A program made the position numbers and the translations under genes. The notes beneath the pieces are model-generated. The model did no database searches. It saw only the letters and a list, made by a program, of their open reading frames with translations, and was not told the origin of the DNA. This document shows positions 42,528-52,042 of a DNA stretch of 64,000 bases, one piece after another (position 1 is the first letter of the stretch; every line of letters starts with the position of its first letter). Source of the DNA: Pelagomonas calceolata (Eukaryota; Sar; Pelagophyceae; Pelagomonadales; Pelagomonadaceae); assembly GCA_918797485.1 (NCBI GenBank), contig CAKKNE010000003.1, positions 2,232,001 to 2,296,000 of the forward strand. Direction: 5' to 3'.

Positions 42528-43517
42528 TCACCTCGATGTATGACACTCCCCTAGGTGGTCCGCGAGCCACGCGAGCGACGCGTCGTGGGGCAGGAGGCAG
42601 TCGAAGGCCGCCTCGAACTCGGCGCGCTTCCCCCAGGGGTTCGCCGGGTCGAAGAAGCCGACGCAGGCTTTCGAGGAGGCGGGCACGGGCGCCGCGACGG
42701 CCGCGTCGCCGACGCTATCCCCAAAAACCAATAACCGGGTGGCCGGCGTGGCCGACGCGGCGAACCACGGTTTCAAATGAAAGTAGGCGTCCTTCTTGTT
42801 CTTGGCGTGGATCGGCTCGTCCGGCAGCGCGCCGGTCACGGTGCCGTCGCCATCTATGACGAGGCGGTTGGCCAGGACGCGCACGCGCGTCGGCCGTTTC
42901 GCGTCGGCGAGGTCGTCGTCGAGGAACGACACGGCCTCCAGACCTTCTGATTGCAGCAAGCCGACGATGACATGTTCTAAACCAGCTGACACGACCGTGG
43001 TCGGCACTTTTAGTGCTACGAGCGCCTTCAAGACTTCCCGCGCGCCGTCCCTTAAATAGCACGGCTTCCTGGCCTCCGCCTCACTCAACTGGGCCAGCGT
43101 GACGCCGTGCGCCGCGAGCAGCGCGTGCACGTCGTCCCACCAGCAGCGGAACGGCCGGCCCCGGCAGGGCGGCGGGCCGCCTTCATCTGAAAAGCGCCAG
43201 TACGGCGCGAGCGCCGCCTGCAGTTCTACGTCCTCGAGCCTTAGCAAGGGGTCGTGGCACTGCGGCGCGTCGTGCGCCGTCAGCGTGCGGTCGAAGTCGA
43301 AGACGACGTGCAAATCCGTGACGTCGCGCGGGGCCAGCACGTCCGCGAGCCTGCCGTCGTCGTACAACGCCGAGCCGGGCAGCGCTTTTAGAGCGTCGAC
43401 GACGAGTTTTCGGCGTCTGCGTGCTGCGATTGTGCAGAAGGCGGAGTACAGGGCTCTGACCATCAGTGGTGCTGCGAGTGCGAGCAACCTTGTGCGGTCA
43501 CTCGACATGTGATGCAC
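42528..43517 (-). CDS. Pyrimidine 5'-nucleotidase (UMPH-1/NT5C3 type)
   Basis: 329 residues (a second Met at 43508 is equally likely), intronless. HAD motif I 'VFDFDRTLTAHD' carries the nucleophile Asp; 'SAGLEHVIVGLL' is motif II; 'HAKNKKDAY' and 'VFGDSVGDAAVA' are motif III/IV, a set specific to cytosolic 5'-nucleotidase III. It dephosphorylates pyrimidine monophosphates. An N-terminal hydrophobic stretch (about 10-25) could anchor or target it. Confidence 0.92.
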   Translation of the reverse strand: MHHMSSDRTRLLALAAPLMVRALYSAFCTIAARRRRKLVVDALKALPGSALYDDGRLADVLAPRDVTDLHVVFDFDRTLTAHDAPQCHDPLLRLEDVELQAALAPYWRFSDEGGPPPCRGRPFRCWWDDVHALLAAHGVTLAQLSEAEARKPCYLRDGAREVLKALVALKVPTTVVSAGLEHVIVGLLQSEGLEAVSFLDDDLADAKRPTRVRVLANRLVIDGDGTVTGALPDEPIHAKNKKDAYFHLKPWFAASATPATRLLVFGDSVGDAAVAAPVPASSKACVGFFDPANPWGKRAEFEAAFDCLLPHDASLAWLADHLGECHTSR

Positions 43518-43760
43518 TGTTTTGTGCAGCGTGCGACAGCCTGCCGTAGCTGCAGACGCTAGTTGCGACAGCTGTGGCAGACGTGCGGTGTGTCAATTTC
43601 ACTACACGCAGTTGTGTGCCGACTACACGTCGGCAAAAGTCGAGGAGCAAAGCGCAGCTAGCGTCATAAGACACTAGAAAATCCTTTGGCTTTTGCGAGC
43701 GCCAACGCCCGGCGGCTTCGTTTGTTAGTGGCCCATACGTCACAGGGAACAAATTACAAA

Positions 43761-45959
43761 CTAGTCATAGGGCGGCGTCGTCGTCCGCGGCGGCGCCGGC
43801 CGGAGCTCGAGCCGCCAGACGTCGCCGAGGCGCTCCTGGGGCTCGCCGTCGACGCGCCGGTACCCGCCGAACATATATACGGACCCGTCGGGCGCCGCGG
43901 CGAGCGCCGGGAAGCAGCGGCCCGGCGGCGCGGCTTCGGCGTCGACGGCGCCGAAGGCGGCGCCGCGGCGCACGAGCACGTCCGAGCCGTAGGCCGCGAC
44001 GCCCTGGGCGACGTCCATGCCGCCGAACGCGACGACGGTGCCGTCTTTTAACACAACGCCCGCGCGGCCGGACAGGTAGGGCAGGTCCGCGGCTTTCGTC
44101 CACGCGTCCGTCTCCACGCAGTAGCGCCACGCGCCGTCGTCGACGCCCCCCCACATCAAAACACCCTCGCGCGCGGGCAGCAAGAGGTGGAAGTCCCGCG
44201 CCGCCGGGCCTGTTGAACGGCGCGTCCACACGCACGTCTTCAGGTCCAGGACCCAAGTCTCGTTCGAGTGCTCGGCCTCGGGGCGCGCGCCGCCGAAGAC
44301 CAACGCGCGGTCGCCCCGCAGGCGACACGCCGCGTGGCCCGTGAGCGGGCCCGGGCCGCCGGTCGCCTCGCGCCGCGTCCACCGCCGCGTCGCCGGCGAG
44401 AAGGTCCACATGTCGTCGACCGTCACGTGGTCGCCGCCCCTGCGCACGAGGCCTCCGTACATCACAATCTCGCCGGCGTCGGACCTGTGTGGAAATCAAA
44501 TTTCAGACCCGACGTCTGGCGTGGAGGTTCACGAAAGTCTCCGCAATATTTCTCAGGATAGCCTAACTCACTGGTTGATTTCCACACAGATTCAGACGCG
44601 ACGGCCGCGGCGCAGACGCGCGGGTCGGGCGCGTCCTCGGCGCCGTCCGGCGACAGCTCCTCCCAGCGGCCCGACCGGAGGTCCAGGCGCCAGACGTCGT
44701 TCAGGTATCGGTTCGGAATCGGCACCCAGGGCCTTGTGTCATCCGTTTCGCCGCCGAATATGTAGAGCCCGCCGCCGAAGACGCACGCGGCCGCCGGCAC
44801 GCGCCCGAGCGGCACAGGGCCGTCGACGGACAAGGGAGTCCACTTCGCCTCCCGCACCTCGGCCTTCGTCGGCTCTCTGCTCGGGTCCGCGCCGTCGACG
44901 ACGGCGAACGCGGCCGCCTCGAACGCGGCCGGCGGCAGCGCCGCGCGCCCGCGGTCCATCGTCAGGGGCTCATCGAGGGTCTTGACCCACGAGAGCTGCT
45001 CCGTGCCCGCGTAGGGCGCGACGGCCAGCGCCTCCGCGCGCGCGCCCTTCGGTGCCAACCTGGAGCCGAAGGCCTCGCGCGCCGGCGGCACGGCGATGCC
45101 CTGCTTTCTGCGGCGCCAGTCCCACTCGAAGACCGCGGGCGGCCACGACGCGACGAGTCCGTCCCAGTCGATGAGGCGGAACGGCGTCTCGGCGCCCGAG
45201 CCCGCCTTTTCCAGGTAGAGGTCCTGCGTCGGCGCGAGGGTCACACTCCGTCGCTCTGTCGGCGCGATTCTCTCGACGCGACGAAGGCACGACGCGACGC
45301 CGGGCGCGGACGTCGTCGACGAGGATCGCGACGTGGTCGAGGTAGCGCTCCTCGCCCGTGTTCTGGTGCCAGAGCATCAGGACGTCGCCCGGCGCGAGGG
45401 CCGCGTTACGTTGTTCACCGAGCAAATCGTGGCCCTGTTCGAGGGTGGACTGCACGCGGTCCGTCACGGCGACGAGCGCGGCCCAGGCGTCCCCGTGCGC
45501 GCCCGCCGAGACCGTAACGGAATCACTAGGTGCCGCCGCCGCCTCGAGGACGGAATATGCGAAGCCCCAGCAGTTTGCGTTGCAGAGGACATCCCCGCTC
45601 GTCGTCGGCGTGAACCGGCGCCCGCACAGGGCCTGGGCGAGCGGCGGCAGCAGGTCCGACAGGCGGAACTCGCGGCCCGCCTCCCACGCCACGGCGGACC
45701 GCGACGCCGACCAGCCGCCGTAGGCGCCCTTCAGAGCCGCGAACGTCGCCTCGTCGCAGGGCGCGAAGACCGCGTCGAGCGAGAGCTGGAAGTTGCGCAG
45801 CGAGCTCTGCGTCGCGTTCGCGGCGACGCCGCGGTACGTCGCGCCGGCCGCGTCCGCCCGCTTCAGTTTGAGGGCGTGAGGTTGGTTCTTCGAGGGAACG
45901 TCGACAAAAATCGCGAGGCCCAGCGTGGCCGCTGAGGCTCTGAGCGCGCTGCGGAGCAT
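43761..45959 (-). CDS. NlpC/P60-like domain fused to Kelch repeats
   Basis: Three exons (45312-45959, 44598-45223, 43761-44484) total 1998 bases, frame exact, 665 residues. The N-terminal third looks like a papain-fold amidase/peptidase: 'CNANCWGFAYSVL' with the nucleophile Cys, 'APGDVLMLWHQ', and 'YLDHVAILVDDDLYLEKAG' with the His, the last formed only after splicing. The rest is a Kelch propeller ('GGGLYIFGGE', 'YLNDVWRLDLRSGRWEEL', 'ALVFGGARPEAE', 'GSVYMFGGY'). A hydrophobic N-terminus may be a signal. Biochemical role unknown; the family assignment of the first domain is by motif only. Confidence 0.78.
44485..44597 (-). mobile_element. Introner with both inverted ends in Kelch gene
   Basis: Element 44485-44589 begins CTGTGTGGAAATCAAA and ends TTGATTTCCACACAG. 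Octamers CGTCGGAC (44477-44484) and ATTCAGAC (44590-44597) match at about 5 of 8. Splicing restores 'AVASDAGEIVMYGG'. It lacks the full core (only GTCTGGCGTGGAGG). Confidence 0.9.
45224..45311 (-). other. Intron in Kelch gene
   Basis: 88-bp GT-AG intron (GTCCGCGCC ... CGACGCAG), phase 0, joining 'AILVDD' to 'DLYLEKAG'. Confidence 0.75.
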
Positions 45960-46100
45960 GGCTAAGTCGCGGCGGTTTTTAGCGTGCGATGAGAGTGTTG
46001 TTTACGCGTGCGCTCATAAATCGATCTCTAAAGCGCGTATCGCCGCGGCACGTGTGGCATCAAGCCATCGAGAGCTGCTCTGCGGCGAGGCAAATGAGCC

Positions 46101-47486
46101 ATGACTGGCAGCATGAATGCGAAACTGCTGCTGCTTGCAGCGCCATTCAGCGCTGCTGCCGCCATAGTCAGCCGCAGGCATGCTTTGCGCTCGTACGGCG
46201 CCGCTTCTCTCGCGCCACAGGCAGTGCAGGCTGCACCGCGGCCTGACTGGGAGTCGTACGCCGTCCGCGGCGACAGCGCGACGATGATCCCATCCGTGGC
46301 GGCCCTCGCGTCTGATAGCCTCGTCACTGCGTTATCAACGAAACGTGCCGTGTTCCTCGGAGAACACCACGACGCCGCGGCGGACCACGCGCTACAGGCG
46401 GAGGTAATATCGCGACTGCGAACTAAAATAGGCGCCGCTCGGCCTTTAGCCGTGGGCCTCGAGATGGTCCAGCGGCGGTTCCAGCCACAGCTCGACGCTT
46501 ATGTTGCGGGACGGCTGACGGAGACGCAACTGCGGGCCGCCGTCGACTGGGACCGGCGCTGGGGTTGGCCCTTCCAGACCTACGTGCCGGTGCTGAAAGC
46601 GGCGAAAAAAGCACGTGCGACTCTGCTTGCCTTGAACGCGGACGACGAGGACGCTGCGCCCGTGAGCGCGGGCGGGCTCGCCGCGCTCGCGCCGGACGCG
46701 CGGCGGCGATACGTGAGTGATCCGAAGGCGTCCGAAGCCTTCGCGCGGACCGTGGCCTTCAAGAGTTACGTGGGCTACACGATACGCCCGTCGTACGCGG
46801 CGCACGTCGCCCTGGGCATCCTGCCGGCCACGGACCCGAGCGCGTGCGTGGGCAACGACGGCGCCTGCACGACGACGTTCAAGAATTTTTTAGCGAGGCG
46901 CATCCTCTGGGACGAAGCCCTCTCCAAGGCCTGCGCCGACTGGTGCCGCGACCACGAGAACGGTCTCTGCGTGGCGATTGTGGGAGCGGACCACGTGAAG
47001 TACGGCTGCGGCGCGCCCGCGCGGCTCGCGCGGTCGCTCCCGAACGGTCTAGGCGACCTCGCGACGGTCCTGCTCAACGAGCGGCCGGCCGACACGAAGG
47101 GCGACGCCGTCGGCGGCGTCGAGCGCGGGGCCGCGCCGTTCGCCTTCGACAGCTTCGCCGCGGACCGGTCGGTGCCGCGCGGCGCCGACGGCCTGGTCGG
47201 CTTCCGCAACTACGTGCTCCAGCTGCGCTTCGCGCCGGACCCCGCCGTCTGGGGCGCGGCGTCTTCTTCTACTTCTAGCCCCGAGCCTCTACCCCACGAA
47301 GACGCCATCACCGCGACCACACGCCACCAAGACGCCGTCGCCGCGCAGGTTGACGACTGGGTCGGGAACGAGCGCGACCGCGGCCGGGGCCCGGAGCTCG
47401 TCGCGGAGGCCTCCGCCGCGCGGCAGACGACGCCCGGCTCGGCGGTCCTGCCGCTCGCGGACTTCCTCCTGTTCTCCGAGGCGTGA
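46101..47486 (+). CDS. ChaN-like (haem-binding uptake family) plastid protein
   Basis: 461 residues, intronless. A hydrophobic signal plus 'SRRHALRSYGAASLAPQAVQA' (twin-Arg-like) suggests plastid or lumen targeting. The ChaN/DUF399 core is clear: 'AVFLGEHHDAAADHALQAEVI', 'GLEMVQRRFQPQLDAYVAG', 'WGWPFQTYVPVL' and the late 'VAIVGADHVKYGCG'. Bacterial ChaN binds haem; plant and algal homologues include proteins tied to cytochrome b6f and plastid metal handling. An 80-residue acidic/Thr-rich tail is not part of the fold. Confidence 0.85.
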   Translation: MTGSMNAKLLLLAAPFSAAAAIVSRRHALRSYGAASLAPQAVQAAPRPDWESYAVRGDSATMIPSVAALASDSLVTALSTKRAVFLGEHHDAAADHALQAEVISRLRTKIGAARPLAVGLEMVQRRFQPQLDAYVAGRLTETQLRAAVDWDRRWGWPFQTYVPVLKAAKKARATLLALNADDEDAAPVSAGGLAALAPDARRRYVSDPKASEAFARTVAFKSYVGYTIRPSYAAHVALGILPATDPSACVGNDGACTTTFKNFLARRILWDEALSKACADWCRDHENGLCVAIVGADHVKYGCGAPARLARSLPNGLGDLATVLLNERPADTKGDAVGGVERGAAPFAFDSFAADRSVPRGADGLVGFRNYVLQLRFAPDPAVWGAASSSTSSPEPLPHEDAITATTRHQDAVAAQVDDWVGNERDRGRGPELVAEASAARQTTPGSAVLPLADFLLFSEA

Positions 47487-47585
47487 GTATTGTGATTTGT
47501 GTATAACATATTCAGTATTATCCTCTCGCGTGCCGTGCTCGAGGAACCCCTCGTGGCGCCGCGGTTCGCGCGCAACCGACGTGTC

Positions 47586-47975
47586 CTACTTCTGCGCCAG
47601 CGCCAGCAGCGCCACTGGCAGGAGCACCGCGATGGCCAGCGACCCCGCGTAGATGCCGTTCTTCCACGTCACGGGGTTCGTCGCGGTCTTCACGAACTTC
47701 GTCGCGGCGCGCTCGGGGTCGACGGGCCGCTTCTTCTTCTTCCGCGGGGCCGGCTGCTTCGCGGCGGTGTCCAAGGCGTCGTTCAGCACGGCGGTTTCCA
47801 CGGCGTCGAGCGAGGGCGCCGCGGCGGCGTCGTCGTCGGCGCCCCCGCCGTCAAGGTCGTCGGCCCATCGCCGCGTCAACGCATGTGATGGCGTACCGAT
47901 GGTCACCGATGCCGGCGTGACGAACGCCGCGGCCGACGAGGCTGTGAGTGAGAGGAGTAGTGCTCTCTGATGCAT
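47586..47975 (-). CDS. Small plastid-targeted single-pass membrane protein
   Basis: 129 residues from Met at 47975. The leader 'LLLSLTASSAAAFVTP' has the Phe-at-cleavage-site pattern of stramenopile plastid proteins. The mature protein is acidic, then Lys-rich ('APRKKKKRPVDPERAA'), then one membrane helix ('AGSLAIAVLLPVALLAL') near the end. Similar small proteins are photosystem or thylakoid assembly subunits, but no family is recognised. Confidence 0.7.
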   Translation of the reverse strand: MHQRALLLSLTASSAAAFVTPASVTIGTPSHALTRRWADDLDGGGADDDAAAAPSLDAVETAVLNDALDTAAKQPAPRKKKKRPVDPERAATKFVKTATNPVTWKNGIYAGSLAIAVLLPVALLALAQK

Positions 47976-48423
47976 TGGTGCTATGTGAGTGCTCGCAATT
48001 GGGCGAGCGATGCGGTATCGCACTCCGTCGCAGTGATGGTCGCACACTGCAGTCGCGTACGCTGCGAGCGGCCGCGGCACGTGCGCGGAGGCTGGCGTCT
48101 CCCCAGTTGGCCTCTCGTAAACTCACGTCTCCTAAGCTTCCAGAAAAGCGTCCGAACAGGGTCCACAGGTGTCTGTCGTCGGCATCAGAGGATTTTTAAA
48201 CTCCATTCACTAGCGTGCGGTACCGACTCTAGAGCTTGCTCGTGCTGCTGATGCCGGCCGGCCGCAGAGCTTCGACGCCGGCTGTCGTAAATTCAATTGA
48301 ACAACGAGACATAAACGAGGAGAGTACCAGCCATCGTGCCGCACTACTGCGGGTCTAAGTATCAGCAGAAACAACGCCACGCGCAAGAGCAGGAGGCGCC
48401 GAATTTGGATCTCAAAAAAAAAA
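47976..48423. other. Divergent intergenic region
   Basis: 448 bp between the divergent small membrane protein and signal peptidase genes. An A-tract (about 48416-48424) directly precedes the signal-peptidase start. No other feature recognised. Confidence 0.5.
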
Positions 48424-50043
48424 ATGACCAGCGCACTGCGCGCTCTGCTCCTCGTCATCGCGCCCGCCGCCGCCCTCGTGCGCGGCAGCTTCACGTGGCG
48501 CGTGCCCAGCGACCGTTTAAACAAGGGCGAGCCCATCGAGTCCGCGCCGTTCGACTGCGCCGGCCAGCGGTGGACACTCAAGCTCTCGCCACGTAACAAT
48601 AAGAGGTGCGGTGTTGAGTTAAGGTACGCGGCGAAGGACGTGGGCGACGCCGTCGACGCGGCCTTCACGCTCCGGCTGGGTTCCAATACTGAGGAAGGCG
48701 GCCTCACGTTCGTCCACCCTTTAGCCGCGGGCGTCTTGGACGGCGAGGGTCCGGCCTACCGGACGGAACTGGATATCGACGACGAATTGCTCGAGGTCGA
48801 GTCCGAGATTCAAGTGTATGCGGCGTCGTCCGATACCAAGACGGCGACCGACCGGCAGTTCGCGACGTTCCGCCACCCCGAGCCGGCCGTCAAGCTCGCG
48901 CGGAAGACGAACTCGCCGCTGCCGTTAGCTTTAGCGAGGTTACCGCGACTGGTAAGAGCTGCCTTCGCCGCCCCGGACGCCGTCCGGAACGGGTTACGGG
49001 TGGGCCACGTCGTCGTGCCCGTGCTGGTCGAGGGCGGCGCGCCCGACAGCGCTAGGCGCGGCGTCGCGCCGCTGGGGGCCGACGGGCTGCCCGCGCCGCC
49101 GCGAAGCATCGAGCAGTGCGAGGCGTTGAAGGAACAGACGCTGTTCATGGTCCAGGCGGGCCTCCAGGCCTGGGGCGTGAACGGCGGCGACGAGCGGACG
49201 CGCGGGGCGTTGGGTGCGCGCGGCGTGCTGCCCGGAGCCGATTATAGGGTCGAGTCGCTGGAGCTCGCGGACGGGACTCGCGTCGCTCGCTTGCCCGACG
49301 GCATTTCGAAAGGTGTTAGGGTCGCGTTACAACCGATCTTCCCCTGGCGCTTCCGGGGCGCGCCCGACGGCGGCTGGCCCGCGACGCTCGAGCTGGACGG
49401 CGTCGACGGCTGCGACGACGGCGGCGAGGCGTGCGCTATTCTCGATGGGACGGACGCTTCTCTAGCGTTACTGACGCAGCCGGGCTTCGCCGCGGCGACG
49501 GCGACGGCCGCGGCGGCGCTCGGCTCGACGTTCGCGGCCTTGGCGCTCTTCTTCTGCAACTGCTTCTCGCTGACCTACATCCCGACGACGTCCATGGTGC
49601 CGACCTTACAGCCCGGCGACGTCGTGTTGCAGGACCGGTTCTTCACGGGGACCGGCTTCGGACCCGTCTTCCTCAAACCCAAGGCCGGCGACTTGATCTT
49701 CTTCGAGCCGCCGCCGGCCTTGAAATCTTTGGTGGATACGGGCAACACGAAGCAGTTCGTTAAAAGAGTTGCGGCCGTCGAGGGCGACATCGTAAGGGTC
49801 ACGGAAACGGGAGACGTCTTCGTCAAGGGCGTGCCGCGGCCGGGTTTGTGTGATCCGAAGACGGGGCGCAAGCCCCAGTTCGCGGAAGCGAAGGGCCGCG
49901 TGCCGCGCGGCACGGTCTACGTGCTCGGCGACTGCCCGGGCAACAGTGTGGATTCGCGGTCGTGGGGCAACCTGCCCGTGGACCTCGTGACGGGCCGGCC
50001 TTTGGTCAGGCTCTGGCCTCCCGCGCGCGTCGGGCCCATCTGA
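48424..50043 (+). CDS. MATH-like domain fused to type I signal peptidase
   Basis: 539 residues, intronless. A signal ('LLLVIAPAAALVRG') leads to residues ~25-155 that read like a MATH/TRAF fold ('SFTWRVPSDRLNKGEPIES', 'GQRWTLKLSP', 'CGVELRYA'). A membrane helix about 350-380 precedes the peptidase: catalytic Ser in 'TSMVPTLQPGD', Lys in 'TKQFVKRVAAVEGD', and the late 'YVLGDCPGNSVDSRSWG'. It removes signal peptides, probably at the thylakoid or envelope. The long N-terminal extension is not found in standard members. The MATH call rests on pattern alone. Confidence 0.8.
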   Translation: MTSALRALLLVIAPAAALVRGSFTWRVPSDRLNKGEPIESAPFDCAGQRWTLKLSPRNNKRCGVELRYAAKDVGDAVDAAFTLRLGSNTEEGGLTFVHPLAAGVLDGEGPAYRTELDIDDELLEVESEIQVYAASSDTKTATDRQFATFRHPEPAVKLARKTNSPLPLALARLPRLVRAAFAAPDAVRNGLRVGHVVVPVLVEGGAPDSARRGVAPLGADGLPAPPRSIEQCEALKEQTLFMVQAGLQAWGVNGGDERTRGALGARGVLPGADYRVESLELADGTRVARLPDGISKGVRVALQPIFPWRFRGAPDGGWPATLELDGVDGCDDGGEACAILDGTDASLALLTQPGFAAATATAAAALGSTFAALALFFCNCFSLTYIPTTSMVPTLQPGDVVLQDRFFTGTGFGPVFLKPKAGDLIFFEPPPALKSLVDTGNTKQFVKRVAAVEGDIVRVTETGDVFVKGVPRPGLCDPKTGRKPQFAEAKGRVPRGTVYVLGDCPGNSVDSRSWGNLPVDLVTGRPLVRLWPPARVGPI

Positions 50044-50245
50044 TTGAACTCTCCTCGCTTTCTAAGAACTTTGTGTGCATTCGCCGTCGTCGTCTCGGAG
50101 CCAACACTCGGGGCGACGGCGTACGTGGGCGGGGGCGGGGCGGCGTTCGGTCACGCAGCCCCCGCGGCGACGTGGCTAGGCGGCCTAGCTCTAAGCAAAG
50201 CATACGGGGTTCATACATGTGCTTACGGGAAACTTGGTGCGCGCC

Positions 50246-50956
50246 TCAGACGCCGCTCAGCGGCTTCTCCTTCATCTCCTTCTTCGCGCCCTTGCTCTTA
50301 AGGAAGTCGCGGATCTTCTTCGCGCCGATGTCCTCGGCCCGCTGCAGCGCCGTCATCTTCGCGAGGCCCGTGAAGACCTTGCGGTCGTTCATGTAGTCGA
50401 GGTCCGCGCCCGCGGCCACGATCAGTTCGACGCACTCCAGGGACTCGCCCTCGACGGCCCGGTACAGGGCGCTCGTGTCCTTCTCGGACCACTCCTCGCC
50501 GAGTTTGGCGTTGACGTCCGCGCCGGCCTTCAGGAGCGCCTTGATGATCTCGGGCTTGGGCACGTTCAGCGACGCGGCGAGCGTCAGGGCGTTGGCGCCG
50601 AGCTCGTCGGGCCGGTCGATCGTGGCGACCGTCGCGGGGTCCTTGAGCATCTCCTCGACCTCGACGGTGTCGCTGCCGTCGAGCTTGTTCCACGACCGCG
50701 AGATGTAGGCCATGAGCGGGGACTCGTCGACTTTGAAGACCTTGTTCGGGTCGAACGCGGCCGCCGAAGACGGCGCGGGCGCGGGGGCGGCGGGCTCTTC
50801 GGCCGGCGCGGCGGCGGCGGGGGCCTCGGCCTCCGCCGGCGCCTCGGACTCGGTCGTTTCGGCGCGTAGCGGCTTCACCGCGCTCGGCATCGGAATCTTG
50901 GGCACGAAGCCACTGCATGCGGCCGCGATAGCGAGGAGTAAAACAGTAGTGCGCAT
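50246..50956 (-). CDS. Plastid-targeted ankyrin-repeat protein
   Basis: 236 residues from Met at 50956. Signal plus Phe-site ('LAIAAACSGFVPKIP') indicates plastid import; an Ala/Glu/Pro linker follows. Three ankyrin-like units: 'GANALTLAASLNVPKPEIIKALLKAGADVN', 'DTSALYRAVEGESLECVELIVAAGADLD', and a weaker last one. Probably a protein-protein adaptor in the plastid. A longer in-frame opening upstream is unlikely to be used. Confidence 0.8.
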   Translation of the reverse strand: MRTTVLLLAIAAACSGFVPKIPMPSAVKPLRAETTESEAPAEAEAPAAAAPAEEPAAPAPAPSSAAAFDPNKVFKVDESPLMAYISRSWNKLDGSDTVEVEEMLKDPATVATIDRPDELGANALTLAASLNVPKPEIIKALLKAGADVNAKLGEEWSEKDTSALYRAVEGESLECVELIVAAGADLDYMNDRKVFTGLAKMTALQRAEDIGAKKIRDFLKSKGAKKEMKEKPLSGV

Positions 50957-51400
50957 TTTGTTGCTGCTGTTCTCTGTGAATACGCGACGATTTCCGCTAA
51001 AAAGCTTCGCAGACGACGTGTTATAGTCAGGTCGGACGACGCACAACTTTACTAGCAGTCTTGATGCGTTCAGCCAGCGTTCACAACAAGTAATTAAGAT
51101 TTGCGCAGGCTCGTGTCTCGGCAGTCTGGTCGGCGCCAAACTGCACCAGACGCTTACAAGCCCTTGCTGTAGACGTCCCCGAGGAAATTTTGCCAACAAG
51201 GGTGACCGACGCTAGGTAGGGGCTCTAGCACGCTCGTGCCCCTTGAGCCGCTGCGAGTCTGGTCGCGTGCCATACGCGCTGCGCGCTGCGAGCTGTAGTG
51301 TTAAAACTCAGGAGGCGACGCCGCCGCGCAGGACGCACGGCTGGGGACGCATTTCGTTGTTTTCAGAAGCAGCAAATCCACAACGCAAGCAGAGGCAAAG
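50957..51400. other. Divergent intergenic region
   Basis: 444 bp between divergent plastid-protein genes; nothing recognised apart from presumed promoters. Confidence 0.5.
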
Positions 51401-51994
51401 ATGAGGCTGTGCGTGTTCGCCGCGCTGGCGGCCACCGCGGCAGCATTCTGCGGCAATCCCAGCTGTTCGGGGTGTCCCGGCTGCCAGGGCTTGGCCGTAA
51501 CTAAGTCGATGTCAAAAGTGGCCGGCGCCGCCGCGCTCGGCACGGCGCTGGTCTTCACGCCGGCGCTGGCCTTCGCCGCGCCCGGCGACTCGATCAAGCG
51601 CACGGCCCCGGTCGAAAGACAGGAGTACGCCGACGAGTCCGGCCTCAAAAAATACTCGTACTCGAACATGCCCTGGGAGGACCTCGACAAGTCGACCGCC
51701 AAGTTCGCGCCCAAGACGAACTGGAACACGCTCTACCCCGAGAAGCGCTTGAGACTCGAGAAGAAGTCGCCGGTCGCGCGCCGCGACCTCGCGCCCGCCG
51801 GGAACTTCGCGACGTACGCGAAGACCTACCCCGGTTTGTACTCGGCGGTGAGCGGCCTGCCCATGGGCCAGGTGCCCGAGCTCATGATGAAGCCCTCGGA
51901 GAGCAAGAAGCCCGTCTACCCCAACGGCTTCTACAAGGCCCCGCCGAAGAAGCCCGTGAACGCGAAGAAGGCGGCGCCGGTGAAGAAGAAGTAG
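51401..51994 (+). CDS. Thylakoid-lumen-targeted protein of unknown function
   Basis: 197 residues, intronless. A bipartite leader is evident: ER/plastid signal ('FAALAATAAAFCGNP') and a second hydrophobic stretch ending 'LVFTPALAFAAPGD', typical for lumen transfer. The mature part is basic, Tyr/Pro-rich ('LKKYSYSNMPWEDLDKS', 'YAKTYPGLYSAVSGLPMGQ') with a Lys/Pro tail. A cysteine cluster 'CGNPSCSGCPGC' sits inside the leader. Family not recognised; a photosystem-associated subunit is a guess. Confidence 0.7.
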   Translation: MRLCVFAALAATAAAFCGNPSCSGCPGCQGLAVTKSMSKVAGAAALGTALVFTPALAFAAPGDSIKRTAPVERQEYADESGLKKYSYSNMPWEDLDKSTAKFAPKTNWNTLYPEKRLRLEKKSPVARRDLAPAGNFATYAKTYPGLYSAVSGLPMGQVPELMMKPSESKKPVYPNGFYKAPPKKPVNAKKAAPVKKK

Positions 51995-52042
51995 GATCTG
52001 GGGCTAGTAACACGCATACTAACTTTCGACGGGCGGATATGT

